From Acridotheres tristis (taxonomy: Eukaryota > Chordata > Aves > Passeriformes > Sturnidae): a stretch of DNA of 64,000 nt. The notes below the pieces were generated by a model. It was not told where the DNA came from and ran no database searches. It saw only the letters and a program-made list of their open reading frames with translations. The stretch covers positions 109,036,048 through 109,100,047 of the forward strand of contig CM072884.1 in NCBI GenBank assembly GCA_037013685.1, read 5' to 3'. This document shows positions 12,641 through 27,000 of this stretch, piece after piece. Within the stretch, counting starts at the first letter, position 1. Every line of letters begins with the position of its first letter. A program made the position numbers and the translations under genes.

Positions 12641-14559
12641 GTATGAAGACTGACAAGAATGTTATGTAAGCAATTCAGTGAAACTTGCAGGACACAGCAT
12701 CATCTTTACTTGGCTTAAAATATCTGCCCAATGCCATAAGCATACAAGACCTGTGCTTTGTTTAAAGTTCTGATGGATAATTCAGGGCAAGTAATTTCAT
12801 CTCCCTGTGTCTTCATTTTTTCGCACTCATCTCTGTGTTGGAGGATACTGGGATGTAGTATTGGAAACATTAAGGGTTTAATTATCTCTTTCTGAGCATC
12901 ACTGCTCTTACCTCAGAACAGCACAGAAGATAAATGACACACACAGTTTTTCAGGTTTCTTTGACCCTCCTTAAAAGAGAAAAGAGTTAGTTAAAAGGTG
13001 TTGCTCACTGACACACTAGGGGTGAAATTCTAAAGATGTGGGTTTGCCACCATCCTCAACAGGGTTGGGTTTCATTTGTTTTTGATGGGATTTTGCACAC
13101 TGTCTCATTTCAAACAATACTTATTACATGTTTCACTAACATCTCAATTTGAAAAGGGAAAACATCTCAACTTGTAAAGCAAAACCTCTCCTCTTGAGGA
13201 AAGTTATGCATGAAGAAGGTGACAAGGAGCAGCCATTTAATCCAGAAAGCTCTAACTATGAGAGTCTGGCTTTAAATTTATCACAGAAGAAATAAAACAC
13301 CACCTAAACTGTGGGCATTGTTTTGACTCTAAAATATGCACCTTTGTTCCATGCCTTGGCTGCCATCGAGGTATCAGATGTTTGAGGTGCTGCCCAAGAA
13401 GAACAGGCAGGTTTATTGCTGTTCCCTGCTTCTGTTTTTACCAAGCTGCAGCAATCAACCGAACAAGGAAAGTCATTTCTACAAGGTGGAGTAGATATCT
13501 GTTAACATGCCTGCTGATTTTATGGTGGAGTAGAAGGAACATAGCTGTAACTGCTCGCTGTAGAACACTCTTAAACTTGCATTTATTTACATAGCATCTA
13601 TGGCATTTAGCCGGCTGAAGAGAATTGATTAGCAAGGAGGCTGTTAAACAGCAGTCCTATAGCAGGCACTGCACCGAGGATTAGAGGTTTATTTCACTAA
13701 TTGCCCTCCTGTAGTCTTTATGAGTCAATTCTAAAAAAATAAAGGAGCGCTCCAAACTGTGTTTGGAATAAAAGCAGAGTGATGCTTTTCACAGCACAGA
13801 AATCCCATAGATGAGCTCTTTTAGAAATGGGTTTAGGATTTTCCAGCCAAATTTTTCCTCTCTGTTGAACTCTTGCTGTATCCTTACTATTCTGTTTAAC
13901 CCTAGAAAGCACAGCATGCTGAAAATCAGACGTGCAGCAGACACAGTAGGGATGATGTTTTCTTAGCTGTCCACCACAGCTGCTTGGGATGTAGGAGCCA
14001 CACACTATTGTTTTGAAGAATTTTTTATCAGAGGAAGCAGAAATAAAGCCTTCACCTCTGTGGTTTTAAAAAGTAATTAGAAAAAAGGAGATGTGCAGGC
14101 TGCACCCTTAAGAGCAGTGCTGGTACTCACACGAAAGGCTGAGGCTCCAGCTGCCTCCGGAGGTTTCCAGGGCATGGACAGCACCACTAGAGGGCTCACA
14201 AAGTATTTAAAGGGTTATTACGTGTGGTACATGAAAAATAATCTCCTTTTACTTTCTGTTCCCCCATTTGTACAAGTAACAAATTTCAGAACTGAACCTG
14301 CTAATAGGTGCCTTTATTTTAAAGTCAGCCTCATGCACTGTGACAGGTTCTCCCCATGTGGGGACATTTCCACCTCCTGACCTCTCCTGTGTAAACAGGC
14401 TTTCCATGGAAAGCAGTTTTGGCCCGATAATGCTGCAGTCACCAGCCAGAGGCAAAGCAACATCTGCCCTTGCCAGTGCTTGCAGAGGAATGGAGGAGTT
14501 CCGGGCATCAGATATAGAAATATAGCAACACTGAGGTATTTTATATGTCAGACTTTCAG

Positions 14560-14606
14560 AAAAAAAAAAAACAAAAACCAAAAAAACAAAAACACGACAA
14601 AACCTC
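14560..14606 (+). repeat. A-rich low-complexity stretch
   Basis: Twelve A residues are followed by repeated caaaaa-type units. This is simple-sequence DNA with no recognised element beside it. Confidence 0.85.
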
Positions 14607-16967
14607 CCACCATAAACTTATTTCCCTTCCTCTTCTTATAAATTCTGGGATAACAGACTGTCAGGCATATGAAGATTCTGTTATATTGTTCATGGGTTCA
14701 GGAAGGTTGGCCATTCCTACAATTAGATATGAAAGCTATTTGTGGCTACTAATACATAATGTTAACTGTCCCTAAAACACATTTCCTCTTAAGAATCAAG
14801 ATCTATCTTTGTTGATGGGGGAGAATACCAAACTAGCATAATGAGTTTTCTTTTTTGTCACAGCCCTGAAGACCTTGTTACAACATTTGGTGTTGAGAGT
14901 AGAAATGTTCTAATATATAGCCCCAAACTAAAAAATGTGAAGGCAATAATCACAGGGGTGTTTCAACGCTAACTGAAATTAATTTCCTTTTTTTTTTTCT
15001 CCTTTCTTTTCCCTTTCCTCTCTGAAACAGACTGCCAAGGGAATTATTATGATTACTCTGCATGTTTTGCAGATGGTTGGCTGCTGCACAGGGTTCTCAA
15101 GAGAGGTCAACATCCTATAGCATCCAGCTTGGATGCTGCCCTACAGACCAGCTGAGCTATGGAAGTCCTTAGTCAGCACAGCTTTTGCTGACATGACTAA
15201 TTAAAGTCTCTGGTACGTGTCACCTCCTCAAGGCTCAGACTGAAGCCCTTTCATGAGCTGGGACCTGATTTTACTCTCCTATTAAACCCAGTGGATGTAC
15301 TTTACTTGTGAGAAGTGGAAGCTGAATTGGACTTTTACCTTTTAAAATATTTGTATGTATATACACAGATATACACATGAAAGCTGTAACTCTGATGTGT
15401 TCAGAAGCCATGTTCAAGGATGTTTTCAGGATCTTCAGCTAAACCTCAAAAGGTTTTTTTCTTAAGGATGCTGGAAACAGGGACGTTGGTTATATCATGT
15501 CACTGCAGTGAGGACAGGAAGTTTTCCTGCTTTTTGGCTTTGCTATGTGGCATTCAAACAGGTCAGAGAGTCCATGGGGACAGGCTGATGGGAGACAGCA
15601 GCCTGTGTGTTTATTTAATCTGGAGCTTTTAAGTCCACCTTTCTGGTACCACTGCCCAGTGATGTGGAAGAGAAAAAGGGGCAGTATTGATATAATGCTG
15701 TAACACCCACCTGGAGGGTCCCCTGCTTTCTTTATGATTGTCAGTAATGTAGGCACTCTGCTTCTGTGACTACACTGACTAAAGATCAAATTAGGAATAG
15801 CAACTGGCCCAAAGGCTCTTTTGGTTAGGATACTCACATCTGCTCCTCCTCCCAAAGAGTGAGAACAATGCAACAAACGCAGACTTTCAGACCCAAAGAA
15901 GGGGGAAGGATCAGTTGCTGCAGGTCTTGGAGTCAGCCAGCCCCATGCCTGACAGCAAGGCTGTGACTGGGGTCAGGAACAAGCATTGCTGCTTGTACTG
16001 AGAGTTTGCTCCTGCACATGGCATCGACCCCAGCTGTCCAGACCTTGGGGAAGGTGTCCAGGGCTTTAGCCATAGAGGGAGACAAAGAATTCTCTGCCAT
16101 TTGAGGCCTTCAGAAGACCACTCCATTCTCCCCAACGTGCATCCTGAGAGAAAATTCCTGGAAATCTGTCTTCATTACAGCAGTACCATCCTTCAGGACA
16201 GGAACATGTTTTCCCGACACATCCATCTCACAGAGACAAATGCATGGAGGTGATAATGCCAAATAAAGTCCAAGATTTTCAAAGCTGCCTTAAGTAAAAG
16301 CTGGATTTTCATATCCTTTAGGTAGTTAGAGACTCAGCCCTCATTGTCTGAACTGCATCCACATGGGCAATCCCTGCAAATGTGGCATTATGTAAGTTTG
16401 AGTTTCAAATTTATTGTTTAAAATTATTTTGGAACCAGTGACTGACATAGACACATGTCCTCATCTATGTCAACAAGTAACAGTTCTAATAATTTGAGGT
16501 TGAAAGCATCTTGGATTTCTAAAATGCAAATTATATATTTATGCTAGAAATTGATGTTTAATATAATTTATTACAAGGTGGGCTTTTTCATTTTGAACAA
16601 TTTTCACAAAGTTGCATACCACTATTTATATATGATGAGGCTGTATAGACCAATAAAAGGAAAGAAATTACAAGGTAAGGTTGATAATAAATTGATGATA
16701 TATTCCTAACTCATGCTGTTGTGCCTAGTTATTGCAGGACTGACAACCAGCTCATGATAATTGCATATTGCAGAGGGGGGTTGGAATCTGTGGGGCGGAA
16801 ATTATTATTTTGTGTTCATGTTACATTCTCTGAACTTTCCTGGCATGTTTGATTAATATCTCTTTTTTATGTTTTGAGCTCATAAGACCTGCAAACTCAA
16901 ATGCAAACTTCCTGATGGATCAGGAAGAACAAGGCTGGTTTTGACTCTTGTCAAAACCACACCAATC

Positions 16968-17330
16968 TTAATTATAGAATCAGAGAATCTTAGAATTGTT
17001 TGGGTTAAAAGGGACCTTAAAGATCATCTCATTCCAACCTCCTGCCATGGGCAGGGACACCTTCCACTATCCCAGGTTGCTCAGAGCCCCATCCAACCTG
17101 ATCTTGAACACTTCCAGGGATGGAGAGTCCACAACCTCTTGACACAACCTGTCCCAGTGTCCCACCACCTTCACAGTAAAGAATTTCTTCCTAATATCTA
17201 ATCTAAGTCTACCCTGTTTCCGTTTAAAGACATGATCCCTTGTTCTCTCAATAACTGCCCTTGTAGAAAATCTTGATTCTGTTTTTACCACAAAAACATG
17301 CAGTTCTTGCTTGTCTTTGCTCCCCATTCT
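16968..17330 (-). mobile_element. CR1 LINE 3' end, minus orientation
   Basis: The plus strand shows the reverse complement of a well-preserved CR1 3' end. The octamer-type tail (tatagaatcagagaatcttagaat) is followed by gtttgggttaaaagggacct, cctgccatgggcagggacac, gcagggacaccttccactat, ttgctcagagccccatccaa, tggagagtccacaacctctt and cttcctaatatctaatctaa. Similarity fades around 17330. Confidence 0.95.
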
Positions 17331-20300
17331 TGACAAAGCTCATTATTTCCAGAAGAGACACCAGCCTGTCTTGTTTCTGTTTGTGAGAGAAGGAGCTGTA
17401 ACACACAGGCACCGCAGGTTTCTGTTGGTCTCTGTTTTTACTGTTTCCTAGAGTTCAAAAGCAAATTCACTCTCACTGAATATCGTTGTAGTTTCAATCC
17501 CAGAGCAGTGGTGGTATCTAGAGAGGAGTTTAGTCATTTTTGCTCTCTCATTTTACACTCTCATGTCCTTAACCCAATTTAAATGGTCAGAGTACTCCAG
17601 GCTAGCGATTTTTGTTCTCTCAGTATGCACACGGTCCCCAGCACTACAGGGTCCCACTCCAATGAAAACATTAAGTGCATCTCTACTAGAAATGCTAAAT
17701 AATTGATCACAAATCCCTAAATCATACAGTGCAATGTAATATCTTCTCCCAGATTTTCTTACACTATTATTTATATCAGCTTATGGTATTGATAAAAGAA
17801 ATTTGTAATGAAATCCCAGAGATGCTTTGATTTAATGTGGTTACAGAGACTATCATTGCAAGTGGGAACAAATAGCTCTAATGGATTTTCTAGTACCTTG
17901 TTTTCATCATTCATAATAGACTTTCATCTGTGCTGGTCGGAACTGTAGGATGTCTGTGTGTTCTGTACCCAGACTTTAACAGATCTATATTTTATGGCCC
18001 TACAGTAAAAGTAATTGCAGGTTTTATAATGTCTGTGTACTGTTCCGACCGAAAGCAATCCATTTAGAGACTTCTGAAGAGTTGAGTTGTTTCAGTTACA
18101 AGTGCATGAGCTGAGACAAGTTCCAGTCATGCAGCCAGCCAGTTACCTGCCTCTTTTTAATGAGGGCACATTCCAGAGATCTACCTTTCTTTTCCTTTCC
18201 CTGTACCAAAATAGAATAAGTTTTTTGAACATGAGGGGTTTGAGCTGAAAGAATCCTGCCCCTGAGTTTCATCAGTTCAGAGGAAGTGCAGGAATGTGGA
18301 GGCCAGCACAGAAGATGCTGGCAGCTGGAAGCAGCAGTGAGGGCAGGATGCCAGCGTGGATGCTCACCCTCTTCCCAAATCAGACCCTTCGGCTGCGGCT
18401 CACACTTGACAAAAATCAAGAATTGATTTTGATTCACTGTCTGACCTCAAATTAGCTTTCAAAAGCCGTGCAACCGTTCTTGGCAATCTCACCTTAGGAA
18501 AGCAGGAACTAAGGCAATCAGAAAAACAAAATCACTTCCTTCTTTCTTTTTTTTTTTTTTAATGTTAAATGACAGGGTAATAATACCCTCTACATAACTT
18601 TGGAGGGTTCTGCCAAACATTTGTACCTACACAGCCCTGCATAGCACTGCCTCCTGCCCCCATGGTAACAGCCAGCCCTGCAGCAAGAATCTGGCCCAAG
18701 AAAAGGAGAAGGTAACAGGGGAATGTGGCTTTTTAAAGACACAAATGCCCTCTAAATGCCAGTTCTGCCATTTGCACCTCTCAAGACTGAGAATATCTCA
18801 GTCCGAATGTTGACAGTGCCTTTTTCACTGTATGTGATGAATGGATTAATCCTGCTGTTATCAGAATAATTAATCTTGTTTGACAGGTAAAAAAATCCAA
18901 TATGCTGGGTTCCACAGACACGGCAGTGCTTCATAATATTTTGTTATTTTTAAAATGTATAATTAATAAGAAGAGCAGGGAATCCAGAAGGATAAACCAG
19001 CATTAAAATAAGCAGAAAACAGAAAGTCAAGGTATCTGGACTTGTCTCAGTTATTTCAATGTCAGTATCAATTGAAAAGAAACTCCACAACTGAGAGACA
19101 GACAAGATCCAGTTGCATCTGGCTACAACACAGATGCCACTTCCTAAACTACTTGAAACCATTTCATGTCATGACATGAATTATTTCTCCAAGTGATTAG
19201 TCTAATTTTAAAATGTTACTATTATCACAATTTGCTCCTTGACTGATACATTCAGATGTATCAACTGGAGAGAAAAGGGTAGCCAGCCTATACTTTTGGC
19301 ATTGTCAGTCTCCCAAAAGCAGCCATTCAGCACAAAAACTTGTGCATGGCTAATTAGGAAAAAAAGTATTCTTTAGTCTTATGGGTAGACAATTAGACAA
19401 TGCTAGTATTAATTATGTCATTTTTTATTTTCAGAAGGGCTCCCTAAAGACTTTCCTTGATTCAAACAATACACATTCTTCCTCCAGCTCTAGAAAACCA
19501 GGTGAATCAAACAGTTATTTCCAAACACTGCATTTTTTGGCTTAAAATTTACCTCCCCCGGCAACACATCCACATTATATTCTTATGTGCTATTTCCCCC
19601 CCAGGTTAAATACTCATTCTGAGACTGTATACAATATTTTCTTTGTGCTTGGTTCACCTTTCTACCTGGTAAAATAAGCAATAATATGCTTGGAGCTCCT
19701 ACATGGACCAGTGAGGGTTGTTTGATGCAATCTTCAGTGGTGGCCTGGACACCACTGACCTGCTGTAGCTCTGAACCTGTCCTGAGAGACAGAAAAACTT
19801 TTATTTCTATTTTCAGGTGGAAAAAAGGGTCACTTCAGAGGGAGCTGCTAAATGACATCTTCATTCTGTAACATCCCCAGCTGGACGTGCCAGAGAGCAG
19901 ATCTGTGTCACTCCAAGCTGCCTGTGAGGAACTGATGTGCTCGTACACAGACCTGATTATGGGACTTTGGGAAATTGGGAAATGAGAAGAATTTGCCCGA
20001 GTTTCTAATCAGAGAAGAAAACAATCCATGGGACAGATACTCAGTTGTGGTCATTTGCCATGGTCTTACAGACTTCAGCTGAACAACTTTATGTAGCAGC
20101 AGCAGCAAGGTCTGGCCCCTTGAGCTGCTGAAGAGAGGTGGAAGGAAGAAACCATGGTCATAGGGAAAAACTATTTACTCAGAAGTTCTGTGTGTTCTTG
20201 GATCAATGTGAAAGGATGTTATACTATTCAGAGATGTGAAAATGCATTCTTGACCCACAAATTAAATCTCCCCTCAGCCACCATGATGGTACTTCAGTCC

Positions 20301-20459
20301 TAAAGGAGATCTCGTGGAAATACACAAAGCAGAATCACTGCTGCCCATTCAAAGCTTCCCTAAAATCACATGCATTTGCCAGCCACAAGACCTATTAAAC
20401 ATGTGGCAGGGGTTAGACACTTACATGTCATGATTAGAGGTGGTCTGCTGGAAGCTGTC

Positions 20460-20530
20460 CCAGTTCTTCTCAGGGAAGATGGATGATCTTTAAGGTCCCT
20501 TCCAACCCAAACCATTCTATAGTTCTTTGT
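20460..20530 (+). mobile_element. Short CR1 3' terminal fragment, plus orientation
   Basis: Only the last part of the element is clear: gatggatgatctttaaggtc followed by ccttccaacccaaaccattc and a degraded tatagttctttg tail. Upstream sequence from about 20380 is too diverged to call. Confidence 0.85.
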
Positions 20531-20776
20531 ATTGGCATTTTGAGGCAAGGATTTGGAAGTTGGGGGACTATGGGATTTCTTCTGTGAGAAGCTGCTGGAA
20601 GGTTCCCCTGTGTCTGACCCCACACTAGAACAGGGGAAAGGTGTGAGGAGTCCTCCCCTGAGGAGGAAGGAGCAGCAGAGAGGAGTGATGAACTGGCTGC
20701 AGCCCCTATTCCCTGTCCCCTTGTGCTGCTAAGGGCTAGGAGATGGAAAAATGGGAGTGGAGTTGAGCCCAGGAGA

Positions 20777-21025
20777 AAGGGAAGGGAAGGGAAGGGAAGG
20801 GAAGGGAAGGGAAGGGAAGGGAAGGGAAGGGAAGGGAAGGGAAGGGAAGGGAAGGGAAGGGAAGGGAAGGGAAGGGAAGGGAAGGGAAGGGAAGGGAAGG
20901 GAAGGGAAGGGAAGGGAAGGGAAGGGAAGGGAAGGGAAGGGAAGGGAAGGGAAGGGAAGGGAAGGGAAGGGAAGGGAAGGGAAGGGAAGGGAAGGGAAGG
21001 GAAGGGAAGGGAAGGGAAGGGAAGG
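20777..21025 (+). repeat. Pure (GAAGG)n pentanucleotide microsatellite, 49 perfect units
   Basis: From 20781 to 21025 the sequence is 49 exact copies of GAAGG (245 bases), preceded by four further matching bases and an imperfect unit. One strand is purine only, with GGG runs separated by AA, so four-tract G-quadruplex folding and intramolecular triplex (H-DNA) are both possible. Open frames reading GKGRE repeats through it are artefacts. The lack of any interruption suggests recent expansion, or partial smoothing by assembly. Confidence 0.98.
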
Positions 21026-21029
21026 TATG

Positions 21030-24000
21030 CTTTTAATTTCTCATTATGCTACTCTGCTTTTATTGGTAATAAATTATTCTGATTTTCTCATGTCAAGTCT
21101 GCTCTGCCCATGATGGTAAGGATGGTAATGGGTGAGTGATCTCTCCCTGTCCTTATCTCAACCCATGAACCTTGTGTTGTACTTTCTTTCCCCTGTCAAG
21201 CTGAGGATGGGAGTGATAGGGTGCCTTTGGTGGGCACCTGGTATCCAGTCAGAGCCAACCCACCACGACTCATCTGAGTTTTCCTAGAGGAAACCTTCAT
21301 TGGCAGTGAGAGACAAACCAGACCCCCAGAAAGTGTTAGTCATCCATGAGCCAAAGCAAAGGTCCTGCAGCTCTTGATCTAATTGAGCAATCTCTGCAGC
21401 AGAGAAATTGGAAATTTCTGGAACATTTGTTTTAATGGGATCTCTTTGGGTGATCCAGTGCTTTTCTGTGGGACCAAAGCTGGATTTTGGAAATCCTCTC
21501 TGGAGCAGTGGACATGTTGTCTGAGCCAGCTGGTCTGAGGCCCAGCACACTCTCAATCCTGCCACGAATCAGTTTCCAAAAGTGTGGTGCCAGAGAAGGA
21601 CAGGACTGGGAGCCCAACCACCAGACACAGACACAGACTTGATCTTCAGCAGCAAGGACCATGGCATGCAAGCCCAGGTTTGCTAGTTCCCTATTTTAAC
21701 CACTCTGCAAACGGTTTTTCTTTCAATTGGTTCACCACGTCAAAACCTTTGTTTCTGTTTGGCTCACAAATGTGGTGTAAAGTTTATGTTTGGTTTTTTT
21801 TAAGGAGCATTTTACAAGTTAGAAATCTTATGTTTTCAGCTGAGGCAGTTGCAGACTAATCCAAACTCTGACGGCTAAAACATTATCTTGTTTTTCTGCA
21901 CTCATTTTAGTGTGTCTAGCTGGTATTTCTCATTGTACTGTTCATTTTATAACAGGTCTCCCCTTCAGCATATTTGTGTACAAGGCTAACCACAATAGGG
22001 CCATGTTTCATAATTTTGTTGAGGTAATACCCAAGGCTCTCAGCAAGAATAATAATAAATGATATGACACAACTGTGCTGAGTCACACCTTTTTAATGCC
22101 CAGCTCTTGTTGAGGGACACAAGAGCATAGATGAAAACAGCCACAGGCAGCAAAGAGCCCCTTCTGAACAGCTCCTGGTAACTCATTCAAGTCAGTGGTC
22201 ATAAACAACAATAGCACAGCTGTTAGATAAATGGGATCCTTACAACCGCACACAGAAAAACTAAAAATTTCAGCAACAAACCCATTAGCTTTCACTACAT
22301 GAGTGGTACAGGATCTGCTGTTTCAGTAGTGCTCTGCTGGGCCACATAAAACCTGTAGAGAAAACACGGAGAAGTCTGGCACCCATCCATTCCTCCATCT
22401 GTCTGAGGGCAGCTGGGAAACTGCCCCAACCCGTCCTCAGACTCAGGGATTCTCTCATGTGGCAGCCACTGCCAGGGCATCAGAACTGTGACCAACACAT
22501 TCACAAGCCTCAGTTTGCAGTAAATGCCCTTTATCTTCTCTCCTTAACACTTAAAATAAAAGTGCCATTTTTTGCAGCTGTTTCAATCAGCCTCACTCCT
22601 GGGATGTATATTTTCAAAACAGCAAAATCACAGACATTCAGCACCACTTGTGGATCATCTCACCAGTCTATGACCATATCCAGCACAATCCTCATGACCA
22701 GAAATTTTAAAACTAATTTCTATCACATCCTATTAACATCTGTAACCCACAGCTCCATGCACAACAGTGGAGAGCACATTCTGAAAAATACATGATATAT
22801 ATTAAAGGGAACAGAAGTAGGGACACATCATAACAAAAGGCAAAGGCATCATGAGCCAGGGTCCTTTGTTTTGTTTCATGGGGGTTTTTTGGGGTAAGGT
22901 GTTTTTATTTTTTTTTTCCCTGCACTACGTAGTCTTCCTAATTTGTTATGACTGTGAAAGAACAATAACCTAGGATGAAGGAATTAGATTAAGTCCTTCC
23001 ACTTAGTTAATTTCCATGATCTAATATTTCCCTCATGTTCCAACATAACACTGTTCTCTGCTGACGACATCAGGGCTGAGGAAGTCTCTCAGAAGTCAGA
23101 TTCAATTCAAGGGCAAGGCAGACCAGAGACCACTTAGTTCCCCAGAAAAACTATTCTTGGTTTAGTGTGCTTGTAGGTGAGCCAGAAGCTGTAATGAAAA
23201 TACTTAGGAAACCAAGTCCCCTTGGATGTAGAAGATCAATAATGCTCTCAACGAAGTTGAAAGCAATTCAGAACACAGTGTCTCACCAACTTGCACTGTA
23301 ATGTTTCACTGTAGTTTCTGTGGATCTCATTTTTTGGCAATATCTTGGAACAGCAATCAATACTTGCCCAGAGTATGCCTCCCCTCCCATTTATTCTATT
23401 TTCCAGCCAGTGGCAACAACAATTATTTAAGGATAACTAAGCACTGATATATTGCTAATGCTGAGTATTTACTGAATGTGGAACAAGGATCAAGACCCTT
23501 CCATGGTGGATACTACAGAATAAAAGATCTGCAGATACCCATGCTTGAGCATCTGAGGAAATTCTGCATAAAATAAACAGCAATGGAAAATCACCAGTGG
23601 GTTTCCTACCCTTTCATCCAGCAAATAAAAATGTTACCACAAAGACAGTAGACACTAAAAGGGAATGGACTACCTATCAAGGGGGCTGAGCTTGTATGTA
23701 GGAAGGAAGAGAAGGAATTATTTTAACAATATGGAGATAAAGGTTTTGTGGTAGCAAAGTAAAAAAAAAGTTGGGTTTGTGGGACTGATTCCTGGTATGT
23801 GTTACTTTTGTTTATCTATTGGTCTGTATTTTATGTTTGCCAGAAATGTCAGTCTAAGATGGAAGATTTTGGTTTATGTCCATATATTATGAAGGAAGTG
23901 AAGCAAAGTGATCCATCAATCCAGTAGCTGGTGTTTAATCTCCTTTCTTCCTTAGACCTGCTTCTCCTGCTCTTCCAAGAAGATGGGAACTCTCTCATTC

Positions 24001-27000
24001 CCAGGAAGTATAACAAACCCTCGACTTCAGAAACAAAAACCTTATTGAGCCTCTGGGAAAGGCTCTGAACAACGCCTGTGGCAAAATGTTGTAGCAGAGA
24101 CAGTGCTGGTGGGAATGAGTGGCAGAGGAATATTACAAAATACGTGTGACTGTAGAGCCCAGCATGACTGTCCAAGGGAGCTGGACACAGGGACACACCG
24201 GGAAAAGCACAACAAATGCTGGATGTGATGGCATTATGAATACTGAGCAGCAGCAAGAACAAGGCATATGCAGCAAGAGGAAAACAGATGGGTCAATTAT
24301 GTGAAATAATTGAGCAGTTATACATTCAGTGCTTTTAGGTAACTGCTAGACATGAGTAAGGAGCAATGTTATCCTTGTGCCCAGAACCAGCACAAGTTTT
24401 TGGTTTCCAGATCCTTCTTCACAGAGTTGTCAAAAGAACTTTCTTGTAAGCAAACTCTGGACGTTGCCTTCGCTTGATTTCTGACCCCAGGTTTGCTATC
24501 TCGGTTCAACTGCACCAGCAGGAGCAGCACTGGCAGAATGAGCATGGAGAAGGTCCCTGGGATGGTGACATCCTCTCCAAACCATCACTTCCATCTGCTG
24601 GGAACAGGACATCTGCACTGACAACTCTCAGCAGTCACAGCCTGTGGGATCTCCTCTGCTTTATGATCTGATCCCCAGCCCACAGCCAAACTGAACCACC
24701 AGGGTTACAGGTGAGGGAAGGAAAAGGGCTCTTTTTTTTCCCTTTGCACCCCTCCTTCTTCCCATGTCCCAGCCTCCTCCCTCACCTGAATCAATCCAAA
24801 GCTGCAGGAGTAGAATCACAAGTTAAAGAGCAAAAAATAGGGAATATGGAAAAAGCTTGTCATAAAAAGGGGTTACTCATACCATCATGAGGAAGCAGGG
24901 TGATTATACACACTTCACATAGAGCGATAGAAACAATAAGATTACTCACACAATTTCAAACCCTAATGAAGTGCATCAGTTACACTCCCACAGCAACCTG
25001 GAGAAGGAAGAAGAGTAAAATCTGCTGGTGTAGCCTAATAAGGACTTTGTGAGAGAATCACAGTTAACATATCCTACTTATGTTTTGCCACAGACCTGCT
25101 GGGGACTGCAGTCCAGGATTTCTATATGTGCTCAGCAATCCAGTGGGGGGAGAGAGAGAGAAGCACTGATGTGTGTGGTTTTTGTATTTTTCCAGCCACC
25201 TCCTCTTCCAGAGTCATCCTTAACATAATCAGTTCAGGAGGGAGAGAGTAGGTAGAGGAAGGTACAAAATCAAAGGAAGAAGTTCACCAACAGCTATCTT
25301 TAAACTTCGAGGAATGCACTTTGTATTTCATTTTAAATCACTGGTGACACACCAAAAAGACAGAGGAACAGGACAGAGCTTCTTGAGAGCAATTCTACAA
25401 CCAGACCTCCTGGAAAGAGCAAGAGCTGGATTGACTTTGTGCCTGTGACTGTGAAGGCAGTACCTGCAAATGGAACCAATGAAAGGAAATATTGCCTCTG
25501 CAATGTGATATTTCCCACCAGAGAATGCCCCATGGGAAAGTCCAAGGCTTCAGAACCTGTGATCCTTGACTTTGTGTGAGATTGAAATAATTCAAAATTA
25601 ATTACTCACTTCATACTTACAAAAACGCTTCACTGCTGCTTCATATAATTTCGACCTTTCCATTATAATGTTACCAAAAAAAAGATAAATCTAAATCTAA
25701 GCATAAAAATAAAACTTAAAGTGAACATGATGCATCCTAAATGTGTTGAAATAAAGCAAAACTTTTTGTAAAGATGTTGGTGAAATCATTGTGTTCTGTG
25801 TTGAATCAGCACTTTCTTAGCCTCCATCCAGCTCAAGAATTTGTATGCTTTGTACATCTATTCCTTTTCAGCACAAAAGCTTTCCCAATGTTTTTGATGG
25901 CACCAAGATAACTTCTTCATAGCATTTGTTCTTAAAATTCCCTTTTCTCACATTGAAAAAATAATCACGTAGCTTAATTTTTATTTTTTTCCACTTCTTG
26001 CCACTAGAGCACCATCAGCTTCATAAGAAGCTTGGAGCTATTCAGTTAGAATAATCTCAAGCAAAATTGTGTAGAAGACTCCTCAGTTTGCATTACCCCT
26101 TCCCTGAGTGTCTGAGCTCTCCAAAGGCAGAACTGGAACCTCGACATCAACTCAAACTTTTTGCAGCAACCCGTTGGTATTTCTGTTTATTATCATGCCT
26201 GATGTTACAATACACCCTCCCTTAAGAAAGGCAGTGTCTAATTGACCAAACAAGAAAAACAAATGCTTCCCCAAGGCATAAATTCCATGAACTGTTTGGA
26301 TGTTTTCTATGAAGCTAACAAACACTTCTGTCAGTATTTGGAAGAATTAGACACTGGTTTTTGAATGGACTGAAGCAAAGAAGAGACAGCATTAATTGGA
26401 TTTTACAGTTTCAACAAGTTTAAAGGCATTCCAGGATAAATACTACTTGTTTTATAACATTGCTCATAAATAAATGAAGTTTTTAAGATAGACTTTATAC
26501 TCTGACTAAAATTAATTTTTTTACTTATATTAATATAGTTAGAATTACTGGAAAAAAGTGTAGTTATATTCCAGACTTAAGGGAAGAGTGTCAGGCCTGC
26601 TCTTGAAATCTTCTTTCTAATATATTTGTGTTTAATGTGTCCCTGAAATCAGACTACATGTGGAAACACTAAGTGCAGCTTTATGGACTTTTGGGGGCTC
26701 AGTGCAGCTGCAGGGTTATAATCCACAGATGATCCAAACACAGGAAAAGAAATTGATTCAGTTTTTAATACCAGCATCATTTACTGACTTCATGCTGATG
26801 TAGTGTAGGTGAACACAGGACTATAGAGAGAAGGACTAATTTTTGTTCTCTCCAAACAAAAGTAAAACATTAAACCAGCATTTTCACTGCCAGAACCGGA
26901 AAAGAAAAAAAAACAACAAGAAAATACTCTTCAGCTTTCCGTGGTTTTAACATTGAAAAAAAAAACACTGGCAAGCTGGAATTCAGGCTCCAAAGCCATT

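Larger units (their letters stand above)
11010..16960. other. Non-coding stretch with a possible conserved block
   Basis: Apart from the two tandem duplications and the A-rich run near 14.6 kb, no gene is visible. The block at about 13370-13640 has mixed composition with homeobox-type AT motifs and lacks repeat signatures, as seen in conserved non-coding elements, but this needs an alignment. Confidence 0.4.

Noticed and set aside
16323..16390. Exon-like piece between tatcctttag and tat|gtaagt
   Set aside because: Excellent splice signals, but stops in all three frames.
17067..17336. 89-codon minus-strand frame
   Set aside because: It is sense CR1 sequence from a truncated copy, not an independent gene.
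20723..21113. Two long frames encoding GKGRE-type repeats
   Set aside because: They are translations of the GAAGG microsatellite. The tract length is a multiple of its pentamer in every frame and no stop can occur.
21560..21620. gtgtggtgccagagaaggac, somewhat like a retroviral primer binding site
   Set aside because: No flanking LTR pair, polypurine tract or pol-like frame was found. The match is too loose.
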